Shown piece after piece: positions 25,692 to 33,969 of a stretch of 64,000 nt of DNA. Origin of the DNA: Planctomycetaceae bacterium (GTDB taxonomy: Bacteria; Planctomycetota; Phycisphaerae; SM23-33); assembly GCA_039680605.1 (NCBI GenBank), contig JBDKTA010000044.1, forward strand, positions 161,839 through 225,838. Reading direction: 5' to 3'. Position 1 is the first letter of the stretch; each line of letters opens with the position of its first letter. The notes beneath the pieces were generated by a model that saw only the letters and a list, made by a program, of their open reading frames with translations, made no database searches and had not been told where the DNA came from. A program made the translations under genes and the position numbers.

Positions 25692-27787
25692 GAGGCCCTT
25701 TCTGAAGCGACAGCGACACTCTCGATCCTGGCGGCGCGCCGCCTCGCGCGCTGGGCGGCGGCCAGCCAGCGGTATAATTTTGTAAGGCCTCTCTCGACGC
25801 CGACGGTCGGCTGCCATCCAGTGGCGGCTGTGAATGAGGAAATATCCGACACGTAAAGGCGCTGATCGCCGAGGCGCCAGTAGTGGTAGTCGAGCTGCGG
25901 CGCCTGCCCGTGCAGGCGGCCGATCATCTCGATCACCTCCAGCAGGCTGACGGTGTTGGTCGCGCCGCCGCCGATGTTGAAGGCCCTGCCGGACAGGCGA
26001 TCGATGTCCCCTTGGGCCGCCAGCATCGCCGCGACCAGGTCATCCACATAGAGCACGTCGCGCACCTGTTTGCCGTCGCCGTAAATATGCAGCCGGCGGT
26101 TGTTGAGCGTCGTGAGCAGAAAATGCGCCAACCAGCCCTGGTCCTCGTTGCCCATCTGGTGCGGACCGTAAATGCAGCTCATGCGGAAGACCACCGTCGC
26201 AAGACCGAAGGAGCGGGCGTAGTCCAGCACATACTGGTCGGCGGCGCCTTTGCTGCAGCCGTAGGGGCTGTAGAAGTTCAGCGGCTGATCCTCGCTGACG
26301 CCGCGGCGGCGCTGCGGGTTAAGGGGCGCGTAGCGCGTGCCCGCCGCCACCAGGGCCATGTCTTCCAGGCTTCCGTAAACTTTATTGGTGGAGGTATACA
26401 GCAGCGGCGGAGGGTTGTCGCAGGAACGGATGGCTTCTAAGATATTCATCGTGCCGACGACATTGACGTCCATGTCCTGGCGCGGTTGATCGAGGCTGCT
26501 GGTGACGGCCACCTGGGCGGCCAGGTGGTAGACCGCGCGGCACTGGCGCACGAGGCGCTGCATGGCGTAGGCGTCTCGCACGTCGGCCAGTTCGACCTGC
26601 ACGTCCTGTCCGTGGCGGCGGCGCAGCCAGGTGAGGTTGCCTTCGACCCCGTGGCGCGAAAGGTTGTCGACCAGCAGCACGCGGTTGCCCTGGCGCAGCA
26701 GGGCATCGGCCAGGTTCGTGCCGATGAACCCCGCCCCCCCGGTGATCAGGACGGGGCGGTTCTTGCGCCGGCCGCCGTTGAACGACGCCCTCTCGGTCAA
26801 CCACGTGTGACGCCGCAGACCCGACAGACCCTGGTTCGCCAGCAGGCGGTACAGCAGCTTGGGTTCGCCATAGGGGTCCTTGAGACCGAAGAAGTACTCG
26901 CGGTCGTCCATGTGGAACCCCTGCGGCGTGGCCGCCTCGGGGTGAAGGTCGTGCAGGGAGTACCAGTAAACCCGCTGGGCCGGCGCCGCCAGCGCCAGGA
27001 AGAACTGGCGCAACTGCTCGCGATGCTCGTGCCGCCAGGCGGGGAACCCCGTCTCGGTTATCCAGATCTGGGCCTTATTCTTGTGCTTGTCCAGTACGCG
27101 CTGCACTGAGTCGATGCCGTCCTGCCACCCATGCCAGACATAGTCGAAGCTGGCCGGAAACCCGTGGACGCCCACGACGTCAATGTGCTCCATCACCCCG
27201 CGATCGAAGATCATCTCCAGCCAGTTGGCGTCGATCGGGCTCATCCCGCCCAGGACCGTCTTCTTGCCCCGTCGGCGCGCCCAGTACGCCGCAGACCCGA
27301 TCGTCTGGCCCAGCAGCGTCGCGTCGGGGTCCTGCGTCATGTCCCAGTAGGCGGTGCTGTTGGGCTCGTTCCACAACTCGACGTACTCGAAGTAGCGGCC
27401 GTACCGCGTGATCATCACGTCGATGAAATCGGCATAGGCCTTGGGACGCCGCGGAGGGCTGGTGATGTCGGCCTTGCGACCGCACGACGGCGGGGTGAAC
27501 ACGAAACAGGGCATGAGGCTGCAGTCTTTGCCCAGGGCGGGGATGAGAAAGTCGAACCAGTCCGGACCTTCCGGAAGCATCCAGTCGGCCCAGGAGATGC
27601 CGGTGCGGATGTGATGGACGCCCAGGGCCTTGAGGTCGGCCAGGGCCTGGCCCACCCTCTGCCGCTCGCCGACGCGAAACCACTCGACGACGCCGAGCCG
27701 GTTGCTCTGTAAAGCGGCGTTTGTCAGCGTTGACAAATCCTGCATTTCCCCGTTTCCGTTGCCGGACTTAGAGTGGTTGCCTTTCAT
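25688..27787 (-). CDS. Fusion: clan GH-A glycosidase plus CDP-paratose-2-epimerase-like domain
   Basis: 699 residues in one uninterrupted frame. Residues ~30-330 form a TIM-barrel glycosidase of GH5/GH39 type, with acid/base Glu141 in VELWNEPNST and nucleophile Glu245 in IWITETGFPAW. Residues ~345-699 are an NAD-dependent sugar epimerase: GGAGFIGTNLADALL at 350-364, YTSTNKVYG, and a YGCSKGAADQY Tyr/Lys pair. These resemble CDP-paratose 2-epimerase and related enzymes. No signal peptide is seen, so both activities would be cytoplasmic. The exopolysaccharide hydrolase PslG offers a precedent for a glycosidase in a glycan-building operon, but not for this fusion. It overlaps both neighbours by 4 bases. 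Confidence 0.85.
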   Translation of the reverse strand: MKGNHSKSGNGNGEMQDLSTLTNAALQSNRLGVVEWFRVGERQRVGQALADLKALGVHHIRTGISWADWMLPEGPDWFDFLIPALGKDCSLMPCFVFTPPSCGRKADITSPPRRPKAYADFIDVMITRYGRYFEYVELWNEPNSTAYWDMTQDPDATLLGQTIGSAAYWARRRGKKTVLGGMSPIDANWLEMIFDRGVMEHIDVVGVHGFPASFDYVWHGWQDGIDSVQRVLDKHKNKAQIWITETGFPAWRHEHREQLRQFFLALAAPAQRVYWYSLHDLHPEAATPQGFHMDDREYFFGLKDPYGEPKLLYRLLANQGLSGLRRHTWLTERASFNGGRRKNRPVLITGGAGFIGTNLADALLRQGNRVLLVDNLSRHGVEGNLTWLRRRHGQDVQVELADVRDAYAMQRLVRQCRAVYHLAAQVAVTSSLDQPRQDMDVNVVGTMNILEAIRSCDNPPPLLYTSTNKVYGSLEDMALVAAGTRYAPLNPQRRRGVSEDQPLNFYSPYGCSKGAADQYVLDYARSFGLATVVFRMSCIYGPHQMGNEDQGWLAHFLLTTLNNRRLHIYGDGKQVRDVLYVDDLVAAMLAAQGDIDRLSGRAFNIGGGATNTVSLLEVIEMIGRLHGQAPQLDYHYWRLGDQRLYVSDISSFTAATGWQPTVGVERGLTKLYRWLAAAQRARRRAARIESVAVASERAS

Positions 27788-28905
27788 ATCGTCAGCCCCC
27801 GCTGGGCCAGCTCGCTGCGCATGGCCTCGACGTTGTCCTGCGCGGCCTGAGTGCTCAGCCACTGGGCCAGTTCCTCCAGGCCCTGGTCCAGGGCGACCTG
27901 CGGGCGGTAGCCCAGCACGTCGGTGGCCAGCGAGATATCGGCAAAGCAGTGTCGCACGTCTCCGACGCGGTATTGCCCGGTGATCTGGGGGGCGATGTCG
28001 GGCCGCCCTGTCGCTTCGGCCATGCGCGCCGCGGCCTCGGTGACGGTGTACTGTCGCCCGCTGGCGATGTTGAACGTCATGCCCGCCGCCCGCGGCGATT
28101 CCAGCGCCAACCGGCTGGCGCGGGCCACGTCGTGGATGCTCACGAAGTCGCGCTGCTGCAGGCCGTCTTCAAAGATCAGCGGCGCCTTGCCGTTGAGCAG
28201 CCGCGAGGCGAAGATCGCCAGTACGCCGGTATAAGGATTGGACAGCGCCTGCCTCGGCCCGTAGGTGTTGAAGAACCGCAGCGCCACCGCCTCGAATCCG
28301 TACGCCTGAGCGACGATCAGGCACATGCGCTCCTGGTCGTACTTGTTGACGGCGTAGACGCTGTTGAGGGCGGGGGTTTTGGCCTCGTCGGTCGGCACGG
28401 GCGTGAGCGCCTGACCGTCGCCTTGGGAGTCGAAGAGTTCCCACCGCCCCTGGCGCAGTTGCTCGAGCGTGCGCGAGCAGTCGGACCGCCGCCGCCCCGT
28501 CGGCGTGATGTAGAGCCCCTCGCCGTAGATGCTCATGCTCGATGCCACGATCAACCGCTCAACCGGCGCCTGCGCCAGCGCCTCGAGCAGTACCGCCGTG
28601 CCGCGAATGTTCGTGTCGACGTACTGCTCGATCTGGTACATGCTCTGGCCGACGCCGACGATGGCGGCGAAATGGAAGACCGCGTCGACGCCCTCGAGGG
28701 CGCGGCGAACGGCCGCCGCGTCGCGCACGTCGCCGACGATGAGGTCGACCTCACGCGAAAGGTAGTCCGGTCGGGCGCCGCCATGCACCTGCGGCACGAG
28801 ACTGTCCAGCGCCCGCACGGCGTATCCGCTGCGCAGCAACTCGTCGGCCACGTGCGAACCGATAAAACCCGCTCCCCCGGTAATCAGCACTGTCTTGCCG
28901 GCCAT
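27784..28905 (-). CDS. NAD-dependent epimerase, dTDP-L-rhamnose-4-epimerase-like
   Basis: 373 residues, extended SDR fold. It has GGAGFIGSHVADELLRSGY (NAD binding) followed by LDSLVPQVHGGARPDYL, a stretch typical of dTDP-L-rhamnose 4-epimerase-like enzymes. Later come SSMSIYGEG (catalytic Ser) and the YAVNKYDQE Tyr-Lys pair, then LRFFNTYGPRQALSNPYTGV. It would interconvert C4 epimers of a nucleotide sugar. A UDP-glucose 4-epimerase role is an alternative. AAGGGGGGAG precedes the ATG. It heads the tightly overlapping part of the glycan operon. Confidence 0.87.
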   Translation of the reverse strand: MAGKTVLITGGAGFIGSHVADELLRSGYAVRALDSLVPQVHGGARPDYLSREVDLIVGDVRDAAAVRRALEGVDAVFHFAAIVGVGQSMYQIEQYVDTNIRGTAVLLEALAQAPVERLIVASSMSIYGEGLYITPTGRRRSDCSRTLEQLRQGRWELFDSQGDGQALTPVPTDEAKTPALNSVYAVNKYDQERMCLIVAQAYGFEAVALRFFNTYGPRQALSNPYTGVLAIFASRLLNGKAPLIFEDGLQQRDFVSIHDVARASRLALESPRAAGMTFNIASGRQYTVTEAAARMAEATGRPDIAPQITGQYRVGDVRHCFADISLATDVLGYRPQVALDQGLEELAQWLSTQAAQDNVEAMRSELAQRGLTI

Positions 28906-28962
28906 GCTCCCCCCTTGCGCGGCGCGTGAGGCGCCGCCGCTGCGCCCGGCGATGACGCCGTC

Positions 28963-29262
28963 TTAGCGGATGTCGGCCGTCTCGCGCTTTACAAACTTCG
29001 AGAACCGGCTGATCTCCCCCTCGCTGGTGCGGTCCTGATAGACAAAGGCCAGGTCCGCCTGGTCGAACTTGCGGAAGAACTCGTCCCACGAGATGCGGCG
29101 CAGGCTCTCGCCGCCGCTGTAGCCGGGAAAGTCGATCCGCAGAACACCGGCCTCGCCGCCTTCTTCGGTGGTCTCGACCGTGGCGGGAAATCCGCCGCGC
29201 TCTTCAACCCACTGGCGAATGTCATCGTGGTCCGTCGTGGTGTGTGAACTCTTGCTGCTCAT
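28963..29262 (-). CDS. Small conserved protein (legacy name 1,4-alpha-glucan branching enzyme)
   Basis: 99 residues, acidic. It matches a family of ~100-residue proteins with the pattern DHDDIRQWVEERGGFPA, then VLRIDFPGYSGGESLRRISW, EFFRKFDQADLAFVYQ. In databases these often carry an old, unsupported branching-enzyme label; no catalytic domain is present. Relatives commonly occur in soil and stress-adapted bacteria. AAGGGGG lies just upstream of the ATG. It sits 57 bp ahead of the glycan operon on the same strand and next to another small stress-type gene, so it may share their promoter. Confidence 0.8.
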   Translation of the reverse strand: MSSKSSHTTTDHDDIRQWVEERGGFPATVETTEEGGEAGVLRIDFPGYSGGESLRRISWDEFFRKFDQADLAFVYQDRTSEGEISRFSKFVKRETADIR

Positions 29263-29321
29263 GGTAACCCCCTTTGGCGAATTATATGCAAGGGTCGGCG
29301 GCGCCGCCTGCGGCCGCGCCG

Positions 29322-29618
29322 TCATTGTTTCTTCTTCACCGCCTCGACCAGTTCAGACTTGCTCATCGTGCTGCGTCCTTTGATGTCCAGGTCGCGGGCC
29401 TTGTTGTAGAGTTCGGCCTTGGTGCGATCCTCCAGGCCCTGTCTGGGATTGCCCGTTCCCTGGGTGCGTTTGTTGGGCGTTCGCCCTTCCTGCCGCCGTT
29501 CCTTATTGACGGTTCTGGCGGCGATCTGCTTGGCGCGTGTTTCGCCGCGCCCGCGATCGAGCGAGCTTTCCTTGATGTGTTCGTACTGGCGCCGGTCTTT
29601 GTCGGTCCACTTGCCCAT
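29322..29618 (-). CDS. Small basic protein with Rho_N/SAP-like C-terminus
   Basis: 98 residues, strongly basic. The first part (KWTDKDRRQYEHIKESSLDR, then KQIAARTVNKERR) resembles small proteins often labelled plasmid stabilization protein. The last ~40 residues (RTKAELYNKARDLDIKGRST, then MSKSELVEAVKKKQ) match the Rho N-terminal/SAP-like helix-extended-loop-helix, a nucleic-acid-binding fold. A strong AAGGAGGA site precedes the ATG. It is probably a DNA- or RNA-binding stress protein. It pairs with the 28963 gene, 59 bp downstream. Confidence 0.8.
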   Translation of the reverse strand: MGKWTDKDRRQYEHIKESSLDRGRGETRAKQIAARTVNKERRQEGRTPNKRTQGTGNPRQGLEDRTKAELYNKARDLDIKGRSTMSKSELVEAVKKKQ

Positions 29619-29661
29619 GGTGTTCCTCCTTAAGAATGCACATGGGAATCATAGACGGTCG

Positions 29662-30606
29662 CTAACCGAACAGCAGCACGCCCTTGATATATCCGCCCGG
29701 GCGGGCGACGGAGAGCTCCATTGCTTCCTGCACGCGCTCAACCTGATGGCGGTGCGTGATCAGAGGCGCCATGTCGAACACGCCGCGCTCCAGCAGCGTC
29801 AGCGCGCGGGCCATCGAGTTGATGTTGTGGTCGGTCCCGATCCCCGGGGCGCTGTTGAGCACCGTCAACCCCTTGATGTGCCAGACGCCCAGGTCCAGCT
29901 CGCGCGGTTCGTGGTGCCAGGCGAAAATCGACAACCGCCCGCCCGTGCGGCAGAAGTCGCCGGCCGAGCGGATCGCCGCCGGCGCCGCGGCCGCCTCGAC
30001 CACCAGGTCGAACTGCCCGTCGCGGAGCGCCGCCAGACGCGCGTCGCCGGCCGGGGTGCCGATCTGGATCGTCTCGGTGGCCCCGAACGACCGGGCCAGT
30101 TCGCAGTTGGCCGCTTTAAGGTCGGCCACCACCAGTTCGCCCAGCGGATACCGCGCCAAGCCCTGAACATTGAGCAGGCCCATATAGCCCGCCCCCAGCA
30201 CCAGCACCCGGTCGCCCGGCGTGATGGTGTAGCTGTACAGCGCGCTGACGACGCAGGCGGCCGGCTCGACAATGTATACCGACGGGTCCGCCGGCGGTCG
30301 CACGAAGCGGTTGGCGTGTGCGGCCGTCAGATTCTGGTGCGAACTCCAGCCGAAGCAGTTGACGTAGTCGCCCTCGACGAAGCCCTTGACGCCGGCGGGC
30401 ACTTTCGTCACCACACCCACGCCCTCGTGCCCGATCGCCCGCGGATAGTGCGTGTGCTGCCTGCCGTCAAACAGGCTCGTGTCGCCCATGCAGATTCCAT
30501 TGGCCAGGCACTGCACCTGGATCTGATCGCCCGCCGGATCGGGGCAGTCCCACTCGCGTAACTCGCACTTGCCCGGGGCCGTGAAGAACACCGCTAATGA
30601 TTTCAC
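29662..30606 (-). CDS. Zinc-type alcohol/sugar dehydrogenase (MDR family)
   Basis: 314 residues. Catalytic zinc ligands are in NGICMGDTSLFDG (Cys) and AIGHEGVG (His-Glu). The NAD(P)-binding strand is VLVLGAGYMGLLNVQGLARY. It lacks the structural-zinc lobe, as does the 24666 paralogue. The likely start is GTG at 30606, because AGGAG lies 6 bases upstream and the homologous N-terminus (KSLAVFFTAPGKCELRE) begins there; a longer open frame upstream has no family similarity. It may be the first gene of the minus-strand run leading into the glycan operon. Its promoter would lie in the 133-bp divergent gap to the ABC transporter. Confidence 0.8.
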   Translation of the reverse strand: MKSLAVFFTAPGKCELREWDCPDPAGDQIQVQCLANGICMGDTSLFDGRQHTHYPRAIGHEGVGVVTKVPAGVKGFVEGDYVNCFGWSSHQNLTAAHANRFVRPPADPSVYIVEPAACVVSALYSYTITPGDRVLVLGAGYMGLLNVQGLARYPLGELVVADLKAANCELARSFGATETIQIGTPAGDARLAALRDGQFDLVVEAAAAPAAIRSAGDFCRTGGRLSIFAWHHEPRELDLGVWHIKGLTVLNSAPGIGTDHNINSMARALTLLERGVFDMAPLITHRHQVERVQEAMELSVARPGGYIKGVLLFG

Positions 30607-30739
30607 GCATCGCTCCTGGAGGAATACCGGCGTCATTTTTACGGGGCGCGTGGGCGGGAGGTTCTGCAATATTCGTGCGCCCCTGGCGCGATTTCCTGAC
30701 GGTTGCCCCGCGGCGGCGTTGGGGCTAGAATCGGCCTTC

Positions 30740-31717
30740 GTGCCAACCACGATCATAGAAGCGCGCGACCTGGCCAAGCGGTTCGGCGACGTGCAGGCCG
30801 TCGCCGGCGTCGACTTCGACGTCGCTGAGGGCGAGGTCTTCGGATTCCTCGGGCCCAACGGCGCCGGCAAGACCACCACCATCAACATGCTCACCGGTCT
30901 GGCCAGACCCACCGCCGGCACGATCCGCATCGCCGGGGTCGACTGCTCGAACAATCGCAAAGCCGCCCAGCATCTGATGGGCATCGTGCCCGACGAGAGC
31001 AACCTCTATCCCGAGCTGACCGGGTACCAGAACCTCTGCTTCTGCGGGGCCCTGTACGGCATGACCGGCCCCGCACGCCAGCGGCGGGCGAGGGAGCTCC
31101 TGGAGCGATTCGGCCTGGCCGACGTCGCCGATCGCAGCTTCGCCGCGTATTCCAAGGGCATGAAGCGAAAACTCACCATCGCCGCGGGCATCATCCATCA
31201 ACCGCAGATCCTCTTCCTGGACGAACCGACCACCGGAATCGACGTCGCCAGCGCCCGCCAGATCCGCCAGCTCCTGGCCGACCTCAATGCCGCCGGAACC
31301 ACGATCTTCCTCACCACGCATTACATCGAAGAGGCCCAACGACTCTGCGGCCGCATCGCCTTCATCGTCAAAGGACGCGTCGTCCGCACCGACACCGTGG
31401 CCAACCTGATGGCTCAAGCGGACGGTCGCCACGTGGTGCATGTCGCCGTCTCCAACAGCGCCGCCGACCTGTGCGAGGCGATCGCCCGGGAGTTTCCCGC
31501 CCTGGCGTGCCGGTCGGCCGGGCAGGGAGGCATCCGCGTCGAGTCGCCCCAGCCCGTGCGCGTCGGGCCGCTGGTGCGATTCCTCGAAGACCGCGGGGCG
31601 GAAGTCGCCGAGGCCCGCAAGGTTCAGCCCTCGCTCGAAGACGTCTTCGTCGCCGTCACGGGCATCGAGGCCGACGCAATGAAACGCGAGAAGGAGAAAG
31701 CGGGGGCGTCGTCATGA
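30740..31717 (+). CDS. ABC-2 type exporter, ATP-binding subunit
   Basis: 325 residues. It has Walker A GPNGAGKTT, Q loop region IVPDESNLYPELTG, signature YSKGMKRKL (variant of LSGGQ), Walker B ILFLDEPTTGID and H loop TTHYIEEA, followed by a ~100-residue C-terminal domain common in drug/NodI-type exporters. The start is taken as GTG at 30740, where homology begins (PTTIIEARDLAKRFG). It is translationally coupled to the permease by an ATGA overlap at 31714. The pair would form a homodimeric exporter for a drug, lipid or polysaccharide; the substrate is unknown. Confidence 0.9.
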   Translation: MPTTIIEARDLAKRFGDVQAVAGVDFDVAEGEVFGFLGPNGAGKTTTINMLTGLARPTAGTIRIAGVDCSNNRKAAQHLMGIVPDESNLYPELTGYQNLCFCGALYGMTGPARQRRARELLERFGLADVADRSFAAYSKGMKRKLTIAAGIIHQPQILFLDEPTTGIDVASARQIRQLLADLNAAGTTIFLTTHYIEEAQRLCGRIAFIVKGRVVRTDTVANLMAQADGRHVVHVAVSNSAADLCEAIAREFPALACRSAGQGGIRVESPQPVRVGPLVRFLEDRGAEVAEARKVQPSLEDVFVAVTGIEADAMKREKEKAGASS

Positions 31718-32451
31718 AGGCCTGGATCGCGTTCTGGAACATCATGCTCAAGGACCTGCGGACCTACTACCTCAAGCCGCCCAATATCAGTTGGGGGCTC
31801 ATCTTTCCCCTGGCCTGGACGGGCATGTTCTTCATCCGCTCCGGCGCCGGCCTCGGGAGCATCCCCGCACTCCTGCCCGGCGTGATGGCCGTCTCGGTGC
31901 TGTTCGGCACGACCAGCCTGTTGGCCGTGACCGTCACCTTCGAAAAGAAAGGCCGATCTTTCGACCGCCTGCTGCTGGCGCCGGTGTCGCTGGAGCTGTT
32001 GATGCTGGCCAAGACTTCCGGGGCGATTCTCTTCGGTCTGGCCAACGCCTTCGTTCCCGTCGCCATCGCCGCGTTCCTGGCCGACCTTTCGGGCGTGCAG
32101 TGGGGCATGCTCATTCCTGCCGTGGCACTGATCGCCATCAGCTCGACGTTCCTGGGACTCTTCGTCGCGGTGTCCGTCAAAGAGGTCTTCGAAGCCCAGT
32201 CGTTCTCGAACTTCTTCCGGTTCCCGATGCTCTTCCTGTGCGGGCTGTTCTTTCCCATCGAGCAGTTGCCACTCTGGCTCAAACCGCTCTCATACGCTTT
32301 GCCGCTGACCTACGGGGCCGACATCCTCCACGCGGCGATCCACCGCCCGCCCAACATGCCCCTGGCGTTGGATTTCGGCGTGCTGGCGGCCTTCTGCGCC
32401 GCCCTGTTCGCGATGAGCCTCAAGAACATCCGCCGCAAGTGGATTCTCTAG
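31714..32451 (+). CDS. ABC-2 type exporter, permease subunit
   Basis: 245 residues with about six hydrophobic helices (near residues 25-45, 55-75, 100-130, 135-160, 170-190 and 220-240) and the ABC-2 hallmark FRFPMLFLCGLFFPIEQLP followed by LSYALPLTYGADIL. It pairs with the ATP-binding subunit upstream. The short second extracytoplasmic loop is standard for NodJ/DrrB-like permeases. No further gene follows on this strand for 485 bp. Confidence 0.9.
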   Translation: MKAWIAFWNIMLKDLRTYYLKPPNISWGLIFPLAWTGMFFIRSGAGLGSIPALLPGVMAVSVLFGTTSLLAVTVTFEKKGRSFDRLLLAPVSLELLMLAKTSGAILFGLANAFVPVAIAAFLADLSGVQWGMLIPAVALIAISSTFLGLFVAVSVKEVFEAQSFSNFFRFPMLFLCGLFFPIEQLPLWLKPLSYALPLTYGADILHAAIHRPPNMPLALDFGVLAAFCAALFAMSLKNIRRKWIL

Positions 32452-32794
32452 GACGCCGCCCGCTGTGAGTCGCCACGATTCGCCGCTTGCGGATTGGCGA
32501 TTTCGGGTGCGCGAGCTTCCTATTTTGGGGACCTGCAGAGCACCATCTGACGAGGGCGGTACCGGAAACCTATATTACATGCCCCACAATTGCCCGTTCC
32601 TTGTCAGTCTTGGGCATACCATAAACACTTATTAATCAAAGACTTAACACATTACGCCGCCTCGGTCGGCGTCAGGGCAGACAAGGTCGCCGCCCCTGCC
32701 GCTTGCGGCTTGGCAGTTATCTTTCCCCGAACCTCCAGACTTCCCCCGCCCATGCGTGTCCGAACAGAGAATCTTTCCCCTCCGGCGAGATTGT
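32452..32794. other. Gene-free stretch
   Basis: This is most of the 485-bp gap between the ABC permease and the lipoprotein gene. It contains an AT-rich patch (about 32610-32660) and no convincing ribosome-binding site, RNA gene or repeat. Confidence 0.5.
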
Positions 32795-32822
32795 TTGACA
32801 ACCGCGCCGCAAGTGTTAGCAT
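32795..32822 (+). promoter_or_regulatory. Sigma70-like promoter of the lipoprotein gene
   Basis: TTGACA at 32795-32800 and TAGCAT at 32817-32822, 16 bp apart, lie 115 bp upstream of the start at 32937. The -35 is a consensus match and the -10 keeps the first two and last positions. Not experimentally supported. Confidence 0.45.
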
Positions 32823-32936
32823 GAAACGCGCCTGCTCCGGCGGATTGTCGGAGAGGATTCTCGTCTTAGTCTGGGCTGTCAACCGGCGCGGGCAATGGGT
32901 CCGCGGCGGATCGAAAAATCTCTTGAGGAGAGACCC

Positions 32937-33740
32937 ATGAAATCGGCACGATGGTTGTTCGTTGTAGTGGCGGTGGCGGCTTTGGCGGCCGGCGGATGCA
33001 AGGATAAGTCCAGCACCACCACGCCCTCCGGCGGCACAGAGGCCAAGCCCGCCGCAAAGGCGGCACCCAAGGCCAGCGTGAATCTGGATACGCCCAAGGC
33101 CACCCTGGAGAGCCTGGACAAGGCCGTGCGGGCGATGGACGTCGACGCCATCACAGCCTGCGCCGCCCCGGAGTACCAGAAGCCCGTGGGCGTCATGATG
33201 GCTACGCTGAAAGATATTCAGGCCAAAGAGGCCTCGGCCCGTAAAGCCGTCACCGAGAAGTTCGGCAAAGAAGCGGCCGATGCAACCTTCCAGAACAGCA
33301 TGTCCGCATCCGACACCCCGCTGAAGGGCGCCATGGAAAACGGCAAGGTTAATTGGGAAAAGGTCGTGATCAAGACCGAAGGCGACGCCGCCACCGTCGA
33401 GATCGCCGGCAAGGCCGACGACGACCTTAACATGAAGAAGATCGGCGGCAAGTGGTACGTCGTGCCCAATGAGCCCGCCGCCGAGATGGCCAAAAAGGCC
33501 GAACAGGCCAAAGCCATGATGAGCAAGATGGGCGAAGCCTACGCCAGCTTTGAAAAGCAGGTCCGCGACGGCAAGGTCGAAAAAGACAAGCTCGGCGACA
33601 CGCTCGCCGGTGAGATGATGAAAACCATGACTCCCCCCGCCGCCCCAGGCGCCCCCGCCGCCCCGGCCACCCCTGACGCTCCGGCCATGCCCGCCGCCCC
33701 GGCCACCCCTGATGCTCCGGCCGCGGCTCCCGAGGAATAA
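32937..33740 (+). CDS. Lipoprotein with Ala/Pro-rich repeat tail
   Basis: 267 residues. The signal sequence ends in lipobox LAAGGC, so it is lipidated and exported. Residues ~45-190 form an alpha+beta region with TPKATLESLDKAVRAMDVDA, reminiscent of NTF2-like DUF4878-type lipoproteins. The C-terminus is a low-complexity tail with a 10-residue repeat (PAAPATPDAP) present twice. GAGGAG lies 6 bases before the ATG at 32937. It stands alone between its own promoter and a strong terminator. Role unknown, possibly cell-envelope scaffolding. Confidence 0.85.
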   Translation: MKSARWLFVVVAVAALAAGGCKDKSSTTTPSGGTEAKPAAKAAPKASVNLDTPKATLESLDKAVRAMDVDAITACAAPEYQKPVGVMMATLKDIQAKEASARKAVTEKFGKEAADATFQNSMSASDTPLKGAMENGKVNWEKVVIKTEGDAATVEIAGKADDDLNMKKIGGKWYVVPNEPAAEMAKKAEQAKAMMSKMGEAYASFEKQVRDGKVEKDKLGDTLAGEMMKTMTPPAAPGAPAAPATPDAPAMPAAPATPDAPAAAPEE

Positions 33741-33761
33741 TCCCAGCAGTTGAAAAGACAC

Positions 33762-33804
33762 CCCGCGTGGCGAGGGCAGACCGCCCCCGCCACGCGGTTT
33801 TTGT
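33762..33804 (+). terminator. Rho-independent terminator
   Basis: Stem CCGCGTGGCG / CGCCACGCGG with an inner GGGC/GCCC extension, immediately followed by TTTTTG, 21 bp after the lipoprotein stop. The perfect 10-bp GC stem and T run make this a confident call. Confidence 0.92.
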
Positions 33805-33969
33805 TTGGGATTTCATTGCGGAGAATCTGGCGCTGCGCTCGGCTGCGGCATTACAGAGAGCATACAACCCGATCCGCCGGTGCTTGATCGGTCACGATGT
33901 CTGTGGTAGCGTCCGCGCACGGCAGGCGGGCGGCCTCCTGCTATGGACCTTTTCTCAGGAGATTAGCAC

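Noticed and set aside
32590..32940. A 116-codon open frame before the lipoprotein gene
   Set aside because: No homologous pattern; it overlaps the promoter and ribosome-binding site of the real gene at 32937.
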